The translations under genes and the position numbers were made by a program. This document shows positions 1 to 9,311 of a DNA stretch of 64,000 nucleotides, piece by piece. Source of the stretch: JAGXSE01 sp040757295 (GTDB lineage: Bacteria > Bacillota > PH28-bin88); assembly GCA_040757295.1 (NCBI GenBank), contig JBFLXH010000005.1, positions 1-64,000 of the forward strand. The letters are read 5' to 3'. The first letter of the stretch is position 1, and each line of letters opens with the position of its first letter. The notes below the pieces were generated by a model that did not search any database, was not told the origin of the DNA, and saw only the letters and a list, made by a program, of their open reading frames with translations.

Positions 1-240
1 AAATTTTATTCCTTGCCGGGCATTTAATGAGCGAGGCCGCTAATTAAAATGTGGCCTGAAAGCGAATTTCATGCCCGGCTTCATTGGCTGTAATCAAATT
101 TTATTCCTTGCCGGGCATTTAATGAGCCAGGCCACAAATTATACATTAATTTAACGTGGCCTGAAAGCGAATTTCATGCTCGGCTTCATTGATTTTAATA
201 TTTTTCCTTTGCCGAGCATTTCCTGCCGCTTGGAGAAGCA
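1..240. repeat. Palindromic GGCC/CCGGGCAT repeat array (two units plus a partial third)
   Basis: Two direct copies begin at 1 and 96, and a partial third runs from about 207. Each unit contains paired arms GGCC..GTGGCC and CCGGGCAT..ATGCCCGG, so it can fold as nested stems. The same unit recurs at 46.2-46.4 kb (opposite strand) and at 62.03-62.13 kb. No reading frame is supported here. Confidence 0.85.
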
Positions 241-272
241 AAGGGTTAGAGCGGGTAGCCATCTGTGATAAA
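225..272. repeat. Fragment of the compound hairpin repeat
   Basis: CCGCTTGGAGAAGC followed by TTAGAGCGGGTAGCC and ATCTGTGATAAA matches the right half of the element at 24863-24995 and, in reverse, the left flank of the element at 46053. Here it directly abuts the palindromic array, as it does at 46 kb. Confidence 0.8.
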
Positions 273-277
273 GGGAC

Positions 278-1606
278 TTAGTCCCGGGATTTACGCACCA
301 CTACTCGCATGCCTTCCACCTTGACAACCTGCACTTTTGTTCCAGATGGAATGAAACTGCCTTCCGCCACTACATCCAACCTTTCGCCGCTTTCTAATTC
401 CATGGCGCCGGAGGGTCTAAGGGGTGTAACAGCCAAGCCTTCCCGGCCAATAAAGTCAGCCAACCGGCTCTCTGCGGCAACATAGCCTGATTGATTTTCC
501 TGCTTAAGGGATAGAACCAATCTGCTCCAAGCCCGGCGGGTAGGAAGAAACTTGATGCTGAAGACCAGGAGGGCTATTGTACTGAATAGGGCGATCACCA
601 TTGAGGTAATGGCCTGTTGGGTTGTTGGCGCCGCTATCATCACGCTGGCTATCAGCGCCCCTAAGCCTAAGACTCCTGCTAACCCAAACCCAGGGATAAT
701 AAAGACTTCCGCTATCACTAGCAGTATACCCAAAAGAAACAAGAGCACAGACTCCCACCCAGTTAAACCGGCAGCAATATGGCCACCGAAATAAACGGCA
801 AAAGAGATTAGGCCGATAGCGCCTGGAACGCCGAAACCTGGAGTAAATAACTCCATTAGGAGGCCCGCAAACCCAAGGGTTAACAGAAGAGGACCGACAT
901 AAGGGCCGGTTACCCAACGGGCCAGGGTTTCTGCCGGGCTTGGCCTTAAAACCACAACCCGGGCTCCTTCCATGTCTAAAAATTTAAGCACTTCTTGCCG
1001 GGTGGGCAGAATCTTGTCGATCATATTGTGTTCCAAGGCCCTGGTGTCAGTTAAAGTAAGCAGTTTGCCAGCGGCGATTAATCCTGGAATTTCAATATCA
1101 GCATCCGCCATAGCCGCGGCAATTTTTGCGTCCCGGCCTCGTGCCGAGGCTGCAGCCTCTAGCTGGCCAACCCAGTAAGAAAGGGTTTTTTCATCAGCCC
1201 TTTGCATACCCAGCCGAGGTTCTGCCGCTCCCATGGTGGTTCCGGGCATCATAATCAGCTTTTCGGCTGTCAGGGCTATCAGGGTACCCGCTGAAATGGC
1301 TCCTCCTGTAACATAGGCTGCGGTCGGGGTTCGAGCCTGCCTCATGGTACTGCTGATGCCTACAGCTGAATTCAAAAAACCTCCCCGGGTATCTATTTCC
1401 ATCAGTATGTAGTCAACACCCAGCTGGTCGGCCTCGTCATAAGTCCGCTGCAGAAATTTGGCCAAACCTGCATCAATAGGGCCAGTCACCGGCACTACCC
1501 AAACAACTTTTGCAGGTGCAGCATAAGCCGGCAACACCAGGGCAACCAGACATACCAACAGGAGAATTGCCAGAGCCGTAACCTGCCGCCATCGCTTTTT
1601 TGCCAT
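278..1606 (-). CDS. nfeD: NfeD family membrane-bound serine protease (ClpP class)
   Basis: Full-length NfeD of 442 residues. A signal peptide (about residues 1-29, cleavage after AYA) precedes a ClpP-fold protease domain with Ser105 in an ISAG motif. Several membrane helices follow (about 230-350), then a C-terminal OB-fold NfeD domain rich in VV/GERLDVVAEG. Long-form NfeD proteins cut membrane-associated substrates and usually work beside a stomatin/flotillin partner; any partner would lie beyond position 1. The ATG follows AAGGAGGGCGGCAC. The position next to rpsU resembles yqeZ in Bacillus, but the yqeY that lies between them there is absent. Confidence 0.93.
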   Translation of the reverse strand: MAKKRWRQVTALAILLLVCLVALVLPAYAAPAKVVWVVPVTGPIDAGLAKFLQRTYDEADQLGVDYILMEIDTRGGFLNSAVGISSTMRQARTPTAAYVTGGAISAGTLIALTAEKLIMMPGTTMGAAEPRLGMQRADEKTLSYWVGQLEAAASARGRDAKIAAAMADADIEIPGLIAAGKLLTLTDTRALEHNMIDKILPTRQEVLKFLDMEGARVVVLRPSPAETLARWVTGPYVGPLLLTLGFAGLLMELFTPGFGVPGAIGLISFAVYFGGHIAAGLTGWESVLLFLLGILLVIAEVFIIPGFGLAGVLGLGALIASVMIAAPTTQQAITSMVIALFSTIALLVFSIKFLPTRRAWSRLVLSLKQENQSGYVAAESRLADFIGREGLAVTPLRPSGAMELESGERLDVVAEGSFIPSGTKVQVVKVEGMRVVVRKSRD

Positions 1607-1631
1607 GTGCCGCCCTCCTTTTTTTTAATAT

Positions 1632-1662
1632 GAACAAACAGCCTGGCATACATACCAGGCTG
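1632..1662 (-). terminator. Probable intrinsic terminator after rpsU
   Basis: AGCCTGG and CCAGGCT form a 7-bp stem with an 8-nt loop. On the minus strand it is followed by a T-rich stretch (TGTTTGTTC). It sits between rpsU and nfeD. Confidence 0.6.
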
Positions 1663-1771
1663 CTGAAAATCAAGCCGCATTTTTTCGGCCTTGCCCTCAC
1701 AGGCATAGTATGCCGTTAGAATACCGGGACTCATGAGCGGAAAACCCTGAGGGTAGGGGTCAGATCCACAT

Positions 1772-1948
1772 CTAGTTCCACTTGCGTTTTCTTGCCGCTT
1801 CGGACTTCTTCTTTCTTCTAACACTAGGCTTTTCGTAGTGTTCTCTTTTGCGCACCTCAGATAAAACTCCAGCTTTCTGGCAAGTCCGCTTGAATCTCCT
1901 TAAAGCGCTGTCTAGTGTTTCGTTTTTGCCCACTTTAACTTCACTCAA
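1772..1948 (-). CDS. rpsU: 30S ribosomal protein S21
   Basis: A 58-residue basic protein beginning SEVKVGKNETLDSALRRFKR and ending in a run of Lys/Arg (RRKKKSEAARKRK), typical of S21 of the small ribosomal subunit. I start it at TTG (1946-1948), preceded by GGAGGGAGGG with 8 nt spacing. The longer open frame upstream would add 25 residues that do not belong to the family. It lies downstream of the dnaJ-prmA-rsmE-mtaB-hinT cluster on the same strand. Confidence 0.93.
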   Translation of the reverse strand: MSEVKVGKNETLDSALRRFKRTCQKAGVLSEVRKREHYEKPSVRRKKKSEAARKRKWN

Positions 1949-2085
1949 CCCCGTTTCCCTCCCTCCGCTGCCAATCCAGGCCAACCCGGAAAGAGCAAGC
2001 CCAGTTAACAGATAAGTACACATGCTAAATTATACTATAGAGCCTTGACCACCGTCAACCCTGGCTTGGGTAACCTTGGGTAACC

Positions 2086-2427
2086 TTAGCCAAGACCTCT
2101 CATTTGCCTTCCGCCCAGTAAGTGGAAGTGGATGTGGAAGACTACCTGGCCGCCGTCCTCCTTGCAGTTGTTTACCAGCCGGAAGCCTTTTTCGGCAATT
2201 CCTACTTTTTGGGCTACCTCTACTGCCACTAAATGCAGGTGGCCGATTAAGGCTTGATCCTCAGGTGTTAAGGCCGTTAAATCTGGGATATGTTTTTTGG
2301 GAACCAGGAGAATGTGCTCCGGTGCAACCGGATGGATATCTCTAAAAGCCAATACCTGATCATCCTCGAACACAATGTTAGCCGGTAGTTCCTTGTTAAT
2401 AATTTTGCAGAAAAGACAATTATCCAA
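2086..2427 (-). CDS. hinT: HIT family nucleotide hydrolase (HinT-like)
   Basis: 113 residues. It opens LDNCLFCKI, as in HinT purine nucleoside phosphoramidases, and carries the histidine triad HIHFH at about residues 98-102 before LLGGR. The family hydrolyses AMP-linked phosphoramidates in the cytosol. The TTG start at 2427 follows GGGAGGTG by 5 nt; an upstream in-frame ATG would place that ribosome site inside the gene. It sits between mtaB and rpsU and is probably co-transcribed with them. Confidence 0.9.
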   Translation of the reverse strand: MDNCLFCKIINKELPANIVFEDDQVLAFRDIHPVAPEHILLVPKKHIPDLTALTPEDQALIGHLHLVAVEVAQKVGIAEKGFRLVNNCKEDGGQVVFHIHFHLLGGRQMRGLG

Positions 2428-2457
2428 TCTTTCACCTCCCATTTCTATCCTCATGCC

Positions 2458-3774
2458 TCAAAACCCTGCTAGAGCGCCGGTAAGATAACCTTCTTCACGA
2501 ATTTCTTTCAGGGTTACTGGCAAGAGTTTTCCCCGCAGATCCCCATCCCCAGGGAAAACAACCTTCAGGTAATTATCTGTATGGCCTTCCCACAAACCCT
2601 TGCTTGCTTCCTTTTCCTGCTCAACCAGCACGGTTTTGACCTGACCGACAAAACCAGCCGCATACTGGCGCCATAACCGCTGGGCCAGCTGTAAAAGGGC
2701 TTGGCTGCGCTCTTCTTTTTCCCTGGGATGCACCTGATGGGGAAATTTAGCTGCCGGGGTTCCGGCCCGAGGGGAAAACTTGAACACATGAATGCCGGCA
2801 AAGGCCATTTCTTCAGCAAAAGCCAGGGTCTGAGCAAACTGTGCCGCCGTCTCCCCCGGAAAACCGGCAATGATATCCGTGGTTACGGCCAGGCCGGGAA
2901 ACGCCAGGCGGAGTTTATCCAATAGCTGCCGGTAATCTTCGGTAGTGTACCGGCGTCCCATCCTCTTTAAGACCTGGTCCTCCCCGCTTTGCAATGGTAT
3001 GTGCAGGTGAGGGCAGATTACCTCGCTCTTGGTTAAAACCTCCAGCAATTCTGCGTCGAATTCATTGGGGTCAAGGGAACTCAATCTGAGCCGGGAGAGA
3101 CCATTGATCCTGCTGAGATTTCGGATTAAACCCGCCAGAGTAGGATTGCCTGGCAGGTCCACTCCATAAGAACCAAGATGAACCCCGGTCAGGACAATTT
3201 CCTGATAACCTCTCTCGACTAAAAGGACGGCTTCTTTTTCAGCAGAGGCCGGTTCCCTGCTCCTTAAAGGGCCGCGGGCGTAGGGTACAATGCAATAGGT
3301 ACAGAACTGGCGGCAGCCTTCCTGAATCTTCAAAAAGGCCCTGACCCGGTTGCCGGTTACCATCGGAAGTTCCTCAAACGGATTGCCCTGTTTAAGTTCC
3401 TGAACCAGGTTCAGGGGGACTCGATCCTGGGCCACCTGCTCTACCAATTCAACAATCCGACCCCTGTCCTGGGTGCCGATAATCAGGTCAACTCCCGGGA
3501 TCTGGCATACTTCCTCCGGTGATACCTGAGCATAGCAGCCTGTTACTGCTACCACTGCTTCCGGGTTGGTCCGGACTGCCCGGCGGATCATTTGGCGTGA
3601 TTTGCTGGAGCCAAGGTTGGTAACGGTGCAGGTATGAACCACATAAACATCTGCCGGCTGGTTAAAATTCACCAGATGATAACCGGCATCGGCAAATAAT
3701 TTTTCCAGGGCTTCTGCTTCCTGCTGATTAACCTTACAACCTAACACATGTACAGCCGCTGTTTTAGCTGCCAA
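2458..3774 (-). CDS. mtaB: tRNA t6A37 methylthiotransferase MtaB
   Basis: A 438-residue radical SAM methylthiotransferase that turns t6A into ms2t6A at tRNA position 37. The N-terminal MTTase domain has the auxiliary-cluster cysteines C13, C49 and C80. The radical SAM motif C154-x3-C158-x2-C161 (CRQFCTYC) follows, and a TRAM-like end closes the protein. The start is TTG behind GGGAGGAA and overlaps the end of rsmE by 11 bp, implying translational coupling. The order prmA-rsmE-mtaB matches yqeT-yqeU-yqeV of Bacillus. Confidence 0.95.
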   Translation of the reverse strand: MAAKTAAVHVLGCKVNQQEAEALEKLFADAGYHLVNFNQPADVYVVHTCTVTNLGSSKSRQMIRRAVRTNPEAVVAVTGCYAQVSPEEVCQIPGVDLIIGTQDRGRIVELVEQVAQDRVPLNLVQELKQGNPFEELPMVTGNRVRAFLKIQEGCRQFCTYCIVPYARGPLRSREPASAEKEAVLLVERGYQEIVLTGVHLGSYGVDLPGNPTLAGLIRNLSRINGLSRLRLSSLDPNEFDAELLEVLTKSEVICPHLHIPLQSGEDQVLKRMGRRYTTEDYRQLLDKLRLAFPGLAVTTDIIAGFPGETAAQFAQTLAFAEEMAFAGIHVFKFSPRAGTPAAKFPHQVHPREKEERSQALLQLAQRLWRQYAAGFVGQVKTVLVEQEKEASKGLWEGHTDNYLKVVFPGDGDLRGKLLPVTLKEIREEGYLTGALAGF

Positions 3775-4525
3775 TAATTGTTCCTCCCAGATCGCCCAAT
3801 TGGTACATCAAGATAGTCAAAACCGCCAGCCCTGCGGTTTCAGTGCGCAAGATCCGCGGCCCGAGGGAAACAGGAATGGCCCCTCTCTTTTGGGCAAGAA
3901 CCACTTCTTCTTCATCCCATCCGCCCTCCGGACCAATAAAAACGATAATAGGGTTGTTTGGCCCCTTACTTTGAGTAATTACCTCTTTTAAGGATCTCTG
4001 TTTTTCCCCTTCCCAAGGGATTAGGGCCAGCCCGTGGGGGGGCAGATCCCTCACCGCTTGGGCAAAATCCCCCAAGGGTTCAACCCGGGGAACAGTAGTC
4101 CGCCCGCTTTGCTTGGCGGCCTCTTCCGCTATCCGCTGCCACCTTTCCAGGCGTTTTTGGGCTTTAGCGGCTTCAAGGTTGACCACCGTACGCCGGGTCC
4201 GCACCGGAAGAATGACGCTTACTCCAAGTTCAGCGCTTTTTTCAATAATCAGATCAAACTTATCCCCTTTTGGCAATCCCTGCACAAGGATAACCTTCAG
4301 GGGTGGCTCAGCTAATGCCTCCCAGGGAACCTCGATTACCACATCCACCCTTTGTGGGGAAAGAGCAGCCAGCCTGGATTGCCAGGCCTTACCTTGCCGG
4401 TCCACCAGCAAAATGGCTTCCCCCGGCTGCATCCGCAAGACTTTTCCGATATGGGCAGCATCTCGCCCGGTTATGGAATATTTTTTCCCTGCAACAAGTT
4501 CTTCATTAACAAAAAAACGCCGCAC
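3764..4525 (-). CDS. rsmE: 16S rRNA (uracil-1498-N3)-methyltransferase
   Basis: A 253-residue SPOUT-class enzyme that methylates U1498 of 16S rRNA. It has an N-terminal PUA-like region (MRRFFVNEEL, HIGKVLR) and the knotted SAM-binding C-terminus with FIGPEGGWDEEEV and LGPRILRTETA. The GTG start follows AAGGAG, 4 nt after the prmA stop codon. Confidence 0.95.
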   Translation of the reverse strand: MRRFFVNEELVAGKKYSITGRDAAHIGKVLRMQPGEAILLVDRQGKAWQSRLAALSPQRVDVVIEVPWEALAEPPLKVILVQGLPKGDKFDLIIEKSAELGVSVILPVRTRRTVVNLEAAKAQKRLERWQRIAEEAAKQSGRTTVPRVEPLGDFAQAVRDLPPHGLALIPWEGEKQRSLKEVITQSKGPNNPIIVFIGPEGGWDEEEVVLAQKRGAIPVSLGPRILRTETAGLAVLTILMYQLGDLGGTIIGS

Positions 4526-4529
4526 CGCA

Positions 4530-5462
4530 TTACTCCTTTTGGCATACCATAGCTACCCATTCGTCCTGCCGCTCTAACTCGATGATGGCAAAACCTTCGG
4601 CTAATAAAGCGCTTTGCACTTCCGCTAAACGGTGGCGGATTATCCCTGAAACAATAAGGAACCCCCCGGACAAAAGGCATTGGTGGGCCTGGGGTATCAA
4701 GAGCATTACTGGATCAGCAACAATATTTGCTACAATTAAATTGGCGTTGCATAATACTCCTGCCAACAGATCGGTTTCCTTAATCATGACCCTATCTTCT
4801 AACCGGTTGGCAGCCGCATTTTCGCGCGCAATGGTCACAGCCAGGGGATCGATATCAACGCCAGTTACTTGCCCGGCGCCTAACCTGGCAGCAGCAATGG
4901 CCAGGACACCGGAGCCTGTTCCCACATCAATAACCTTAGCACCTGGTGATACATACCTTTCCAGGAGGCGAATGCACATAGCAGTGGTGGGATGGGTTCC
5001 AGTTCCGAAGGCCATCCCCGGATCAAGCCAGATCACAAGTTCGTCTTCAGACGGTTCATATTTTTCCCAGGCAGGAGCAACTACAATCCTGTGCCCCACT
5101 TTCTCCGGGTGATAAAAAGTTTTCCAAGATTGGGACCAGTCCTCTTCGGATATTTCGGTTAAGCTCAGTTCAGCCATAAAATCAGGAAAATGGTCGTCCA
5201 AGGCCGCCAACTGCATCCGTAAAAAGCTGATCCGGTTATCCAGGCTTGAGTTTAATGGCAGGTAGGCTTTAACTACTACATGTTCAGCTTCTAACACGTC
5301 CGGGGAAATCTCGTAAGCTTCCCAGGCTGCCTCTGACAGGTAGCGGGCAATATCTTGCGGGTCTTGAATCACTACTCCTGTCGCGCCAATTTCGTAAAAC
5401 AAATTGGCAACCGATTCAGCTGCCTCCTGGGTTGTTGCCACGGACAACTCCTGCCACCTCAC
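4530..5462 (-). CDS. prmA: Ribosomal protein L11 methyltransferase
   Basis: About 310 residues. The N-terminal substrate-binding part (RWQELSVATTQEAAE) is followed by a class I SAM-dependent methyltransferase domain with VIDVGTGSGVLAIAA and the NPPY-like NIVAD motif. It trimethylates ribosomal protein L11. I prefer the GTG at 5462 (AGGAG, 8 nt spacing), because it gives the family N-terminus; an in-frame TTG lies 18 bp upstream. It directly follows dnaJ. Confidence 0.93.
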   Translation of the reverse strand: MRWQELSVATTQEAAESVANLFYEIGATGVVIQDPQDIARYLSEAAWEAYEISPDVLEAEHVVVKAYLPLNSSLDNRISFLRMQLAALDDHFPDFMAELSLTEISEEDWSQSWKTFYHPEKVGHRIVVAPAWEKYEPSEDELVIWLDPGMAFGTGTHPTTAMCIRLLERYVSPGAKVIDVGTGSGVLAIAAARLGAGQVTGVDIDPLAVTIARENAAANRLEDRVMIKETDLLAGVLCNANLIVANIVADPVMLLIPQAHQCLLSGGFLIVSGIIRHRLAEVQSALLAEGFAIIELERQDEWVAMVCQKE

Positions 5463-5503
5463 GGCATCCACTCCTGCCAAATAAATCTCAATCTAATTTG
5501 CAT

Positions 5504-6649
5504 CTATCCCATAAAGGCGTCTTTCATTTTACTGAAAAAGCCTTTATCTTTGCCTTCCTCATACTGCTTGTGGATATGCTGTTCCTTGCCCAAGGAACGA
5601 CCCAGTTCAGCTAACAGGTTTTTTTGCTTTTCCGTCAATCTGACAGGGGTTTGTACTGTTACTTTCACATGCTGATCGCCGCGGCCATAGCCTTTTAACC
5701 TGGGTATCCCTTTGCCTTTTAGGCGGAACACCGTTCCTGTCTGAGTTCCTTCAGGGATTTTCATCTTAATGTTCCCGTCAAGGGTAGGGACTTCAATTTC
5801 ATCACCCAAGGCCGCCTGAACTATGGTAATCGGGATATCACAAAGGACATCGAACTCCCGGCGCTGAAAAACCGGATGAGGCTTAACAACAATTTCGATA
5901 AAAAGATCTCCTGGAGGCCCGCCCATTTCTCCGGCCTGCCCTTCCCCCGTTACCCTGAGGCGGGACCCTGTGTCAACGCCCGGCGGGATCTTCACATTTA
6001 TCTTGCGAACACGGCGAACTTTACCTTGGCCGCGACATTCCCCGCAAGGGGTAGTGATCACTTTGCCAGTCCCATGACACTGGCCACAGGTGCGAATTGT
6101 CTGCATTTGGCCCAGCATGGTTCGCTGGGTTACCCGCACTTGACCCGTTCCCTTACAGCCAGGACAAGTTGAAGGATGGGTGCCCGGCGCAGCTCCAGAA
6201 CCCTGGCACTCGGGGCAGTTCTCCAAGCGGGGGACCTCTACATGGGTCTCCAGGCCGAAAGCCGCCTCCTCAAAAGTAATGGCATATTCCATCTGCAAAT
6301 CGGCGCCCCGGCGCGGCCCTCGCCGTTGGGCACCACTCATGCCACCGAAGAACATGTCAAAGATATCCCCAAAACCACCAAAACCACCGGCAAAATCACC
6401 AAAACCTTCAAAGCCGGGGCCATTAGCGGTACCGGCATGGCCAAACTGGTCGTAACGGGCCCTTTTATCGGGATCAGACAGGACTTCATAGGCTTCATTT
6501 ATTTCCTTAAACTTGGCCTCAGCCTCTTTATTGCCAGGATTCATATCGGGGTGGTACTTGCGGGCCAGCTGCCGGAATGCCTTTTTAAGCTCAGCTTCAC
6601 TGGCATCCCGGCTAACCCCTAGCACCTCGTAATAATCTCGTTTTTCCAC
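5504..6649 (-). CDS. dnaJ: Chaperone DnaJ (Hsp40)
   Basis: About 381 residues with the full type I layout. The J domain has HPD at 33-35, then comes a Gly/Phe-rich linker, four CxxCxGxG zinc repeats (CPECQGSG, CPGCKGTG, CGQCHGTG, CGECRGQG), and the C-terminal client-binding domains. It stimulates DnaK ATPase and delivers substrates. GTG at 6649 has GAGGG at 8 nt; a GTG three codons earlier overlaps that ribosome site. Confidence 0.96.
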   Translation of the reverse strand: MEKRDYYEVLGVSRDASEAELKKAFRQLARKYHPDMNPGNKEAEAKFKEINEAYEVLSDPDKRARYDQFGHAGTANGPGFEGFGDFAGGFGGFGDIFDMFFGGMSGAQRRGPRRGADLQMEYAITFEEAAFGLETHVEVPRLENCPECQGSGAAPGTHPSTCPGCKGTGQVRVTQRTMLGQMQTIRTCGQCHGTGKVITTPCGECRGQGKVRRVRKINVKIPPGVDTGSRLRVTGEGQAGEMGGPPGDLFIEIVVKPHPVFQRREFDVLCDIPITIVQAALGDEIEVPTLDGNIKMKIPEGTQTGTVFRLKGKGIPRLKGYGRGDQHVKVTVQTPVRLTEKQKNLLAELGRSLGKEQHIHKQYEEGKDKGFFSKMKDAFMG

Positions 6650-6796
6650 GGGGATCACCCTCTTTTTTGCCCGTCATTGTGTTGCAATTACATAATTCCC
6701 TTAATATTGTACTATATCCCAAAGGCCTTGGGGCCTTAAGCCGAAAATTTTTCCAAGATGATCGCGACAAAGCGGGAGCAGCCCCTTGTGTAGAAC

Positions 6797-8623
6797 TTAT
6801 TTTTTCTCGTCCTCATCTACAACATTGTAGTCAGCGTCAACGACGTTGTCCTTACCCTGGGCTTCTCCGGCAGGCGCCCCTTGGTGCGGGGCGGCCTTTT
6901 TATAAACATTGGTACTCAACTGGAAAAGGGCTTGGGACAGGGCCTCGCTCTTTTGCTTGATGGCCTCCAGGTTCTGGCCTTTCAGGGCCTCTTCCAGTTC
7001 GGTCTTAGCCTTATTTACCGCCTCTTTATCTTGAGGCTCTGCCTTGTCAGCCAGTTCCTTTAGAGTGCGTTCTGCCTGGTAGACCAGGGAATCCCCTTGG
7101 TTCCTGGCCTCGATGGCTTCTTTCCGCTTTTTGTCCTCCTCCGCATGGAGCTCGGCATCCTTCATCATCCGCTCTATTTCCGTTTCGTTTAACCCGCTGG
7201 ATGCGGTGATGGTGATGGCCTGCTGTTTGCCCGTACCAAGGTCTTTGGCAGTGACATGCACTATTCCGTTGGCATCGATATCAAACTTAACTTCGATTTG
7301 AGGAATACCTCTAGGAGCAGGGGGGATGCCGGTTAACTGGAAGCGCCCCAAAGTTTTGTTGTCTCCTGCCATGGCCCGCTCTCCCTGGAGCACATGGATC
7401 TCCACCGTGGTCTGGTTATCCGCCGCAGTAGAAAAAATCTGGCTCTTAGAAGTGGGAATAGTGGTATTCCTTTCAATCAGCTTGGTGAATACCCCTCCCA
7501 GGGTTTCGATCCCCAGAGAAAGGGGAGTTACATCCAAAAGCAAGACATCTTTGACCTCTCCGGCTAACACTCCGGCCTGGATGGCTGCCCCCAGAGCCAC
7601 ACACTCATCTGGGTTAATCCCTTTATGGGGCTCTTTGCCTGTGAGCCGTTTTACTGTTTGTTGGACAAGGGGCACCCTGGTTGATCCCCCTACCAGAAGC
7701 ACCCGGTCAATGTCTTCGGGTTTCATTCCTGCATCAGCCATAGCCTGCCTGGTCGGGCCTTCAGTTTTAGCCACCAGGTCGGCGATTAATTCCTCAAATT
7801 TAGCCCTTGTCAAGGTAAGATCCAAATGCTGGGGACCGTCTTGGGTTGCCGTAATAAACGGCAAATTAATATTAGTGCTGGTTACTGAAGACAGCTCGTG
7901 CTTGGCCTTTTCTGCCGCCTCTTTCAACCGCTGCATGGCAATCTTGTCTTTTGCAAGGTCAACGCCATGGGATTTTTTAAATTCAGCCACCATCCATCCG
8001 ATGACCCGCTCATCAAAGTCATCGCCACCCAGCCGGTTATTGCCGCTGGTTGCTTTTACTTCAAACACCCCGTCTCCCAGCTCCAGGATGGATACGTCAA
8101 AGGTACCTCCGCCCAGGTCATAAACCAGGATGGTATGGTCCTCTCCCTTATCCAACCCGTAGGCCAACGCAGCCGCCGTAGGTTCGTTAATAATCCGGAG
8201 GACTTCCAAGCCAGCGATTCTCCCGGCATCCTTGGTAGCTTGCCGTTGGCTGTCGGTAAAATAAGCCGGCACAGTGATCACAGCCTGGGTAACTTTTTCT
8301 CCCAGGTAAGCTTCGGCGTCGGCTTTCAGCTTCTGTAAAATCATTGCGGAGATCTCCTGGGGAGTATAAGCCTTTTCATCGATCTTGACTTTATGGTCTG
8401 AGCCCATATGGCGCTTGATAGAGATTACTGTCCTGTCCGGGTTGGTAATGGCCTGTCTTTTGGCAACTTGCCCCACCATCCGTTCTCCGTTTTTGGCAAA
8501 ACCAACTACCGATGGGGTGGTGCGAGCGCCTTCCGCGTTAGGTATTACTACGGCCTCTCCGCCTTCCATCACAGCCACACAGGAATTAGTGGTTCCCAGG
8601 TCAATTCCGATAACCTTTCCCAT
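6797..8623 (-). CDS. dnaK: Chaperone DnaK (Hsp70)
   Basis: About 608 residues. The ATPase domain begins GKVIGIDLGTTNSCVAV and carries VYDLGGGTFDVSI and LLVGGSTRVP; the substrate-binding domain with its acidic tail ends VVDEDEKK. I use the ATG at 8623 (AGGAGG, 10 nt). A GTG six bases upstream has only 4 nt spacing. It is part of the CIRCE-regulated hrcA-chaperonin-grpE-dnaK-dnaJ operon. Confidence 0.97.
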   Translation of the reverse strand: MGKVIGIDLGTTNSCVAVMEGGEAVVIPNAEGARTTPSVVGFAKNGERMVGQVAKRQAITNPDRTVISIKRHMGSDHKVKIDEKAYTPQEISAMILQKLKADAEAYLGEKVTQAVITVPAYFTDSQRQATKDAGRIAGLEVLRIINEPTAAALAYGLDKGEDHTILVYDLGGGTFDVSILELGDGVFEVKATSGNNRLGGDDFDERVIGWMVAEFKKSHGVDLAKDKIAMQRLKEAAEKAKHELSSVTSTNINLPFITATQDGPQHLDLTLTRAKFEELIADLVAKTEGPTRQAMADAGMKPEDIDRVLLVGGSTRVPLVQQTVKRLTGKEPHKGINPDECVALGAAIQAGVLAGEVKDVLLLDVTPLSLGIETLGGVFTKLIERNTTIPTSKSQIFSTAADNQTTVEIHVLQGERAMAGDNKTLGRFQLTGIPPAPRGIPQIEVKFDIDANGIVHVTAKDLGTGKQQAITITASSGLNETEIERMMKDAELHAEEDKKRKEAIEARNQGDSLVYQAERTLKELADKAEPQDKEAVNKAKTELEEALKGQNLEAIKQKSEALSQALFQLSTNVYKKAAPHQGAPAGEAQGKDNVVDADYNVVDEDEKK

Positions 8624-8655
8624 TTCCACAATACCTCCTAGTTTTCACAGATATG

Positions 8656-9285
8656 TTATTCCCTGGTTTGCAAAGCTTTTGCTACTTTAACCATTGCCGT
8701 ACGGAGCACTTTTTCTTTCAGCAAATAGCCCTTAAGCACCTGTTCTATTATTTTATTATCTTCATGATCTTCTGTTTCTACTTGCATCACGGCATGGTGG
8801 GTTTCCGGGTTAAAAGGATGGCCAACGGTTTCCATAGCCATTAGCCCCTGCTTTTCCAAAATACCCAATAATTGCCGGTAAATCATATCGACCCCATTAA
8901 TAAAGGAGGAAAGTTCTCCCCCTTTGGCTGCAGCCTCAAGGGCCCGCTCCAAATTATCCAATACAGGCAACAGTTCAGCAATTAACTTTTCTGTCGCATA
9001 ATTGACCAGTTCTTCCTGTTCGCGGCGGACACGGCGCCGGTAATTCTCGAAGTCCGCCTGCAGCCGCTGTAATCTATTAAACAGGGCTGCCGCTTCCTCG
9101 GTTTTTTCCGCTAACTTGCTGGCCAGCTGTTCCTCTGGTCTGCCCGCCGCCTGTTCTTCCAGCCTGGATTGAGCTTCGATGTTTTCCGCTCCGTTCTCTG
9201 CTTCCTGGCGAGCCTCTTGTTCTCTTCTTTCCTGCACTTCCTGAGGGTGGCAATTTTTATCTTCATGGCGATTTTCATTGGTCAT
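8656..9285 (-). CDS. grpE: Nucleotide exchange factor GrpE
   Basis: About 209 residues. A charged, probably coiled N-terminus rich in Glu/Gln is followed by the GrpE core (LQADFENYRRRVRREQEE) and the C-terminal beta-wing (GHPFNPETHHAVMQVE). It releases ADP from DnaK. The ATG at 9285 has GAGGTG at 9 nt; the in-frame GTG upstream is part of that ribosome site. The DnaJ and DnaK partners follow directly. Confidence 0.95.
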   Translation of the reverse strand: MTNENRHEDKNCHPQEVQERREQEARQEAENGAENIEAQSRLEEQAAGRPEEQLASKLAEKTEEAAALFNRLQRLQADFENYRRRVRREQEELVNYATEKLIAELLPVLDNLERALEAAAKGGELSSFINGVDMIYRQLLGILEKQGLMAMETVGHPFNPETHHAVMQVETEDHEDNKIIEQVLKGYLLKEKVLRTAMVKVAKALQTRE

Positions 9286-9311
9286 GACCAGTCTCACCTC
9301 TTTTCAAAAGG

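Noticed and set aside
6176..6622. 148-codon open frame on the plus strand
   Set aside because: Antisense to dnaJ, no recognisable domain.
7326..8123. 265-codon open frame on the plus strand
   Set aside because: Lies wholly antisense to dnaK. The protein is Ser/Pro/Arg-rich with no family features and no ribosome site.
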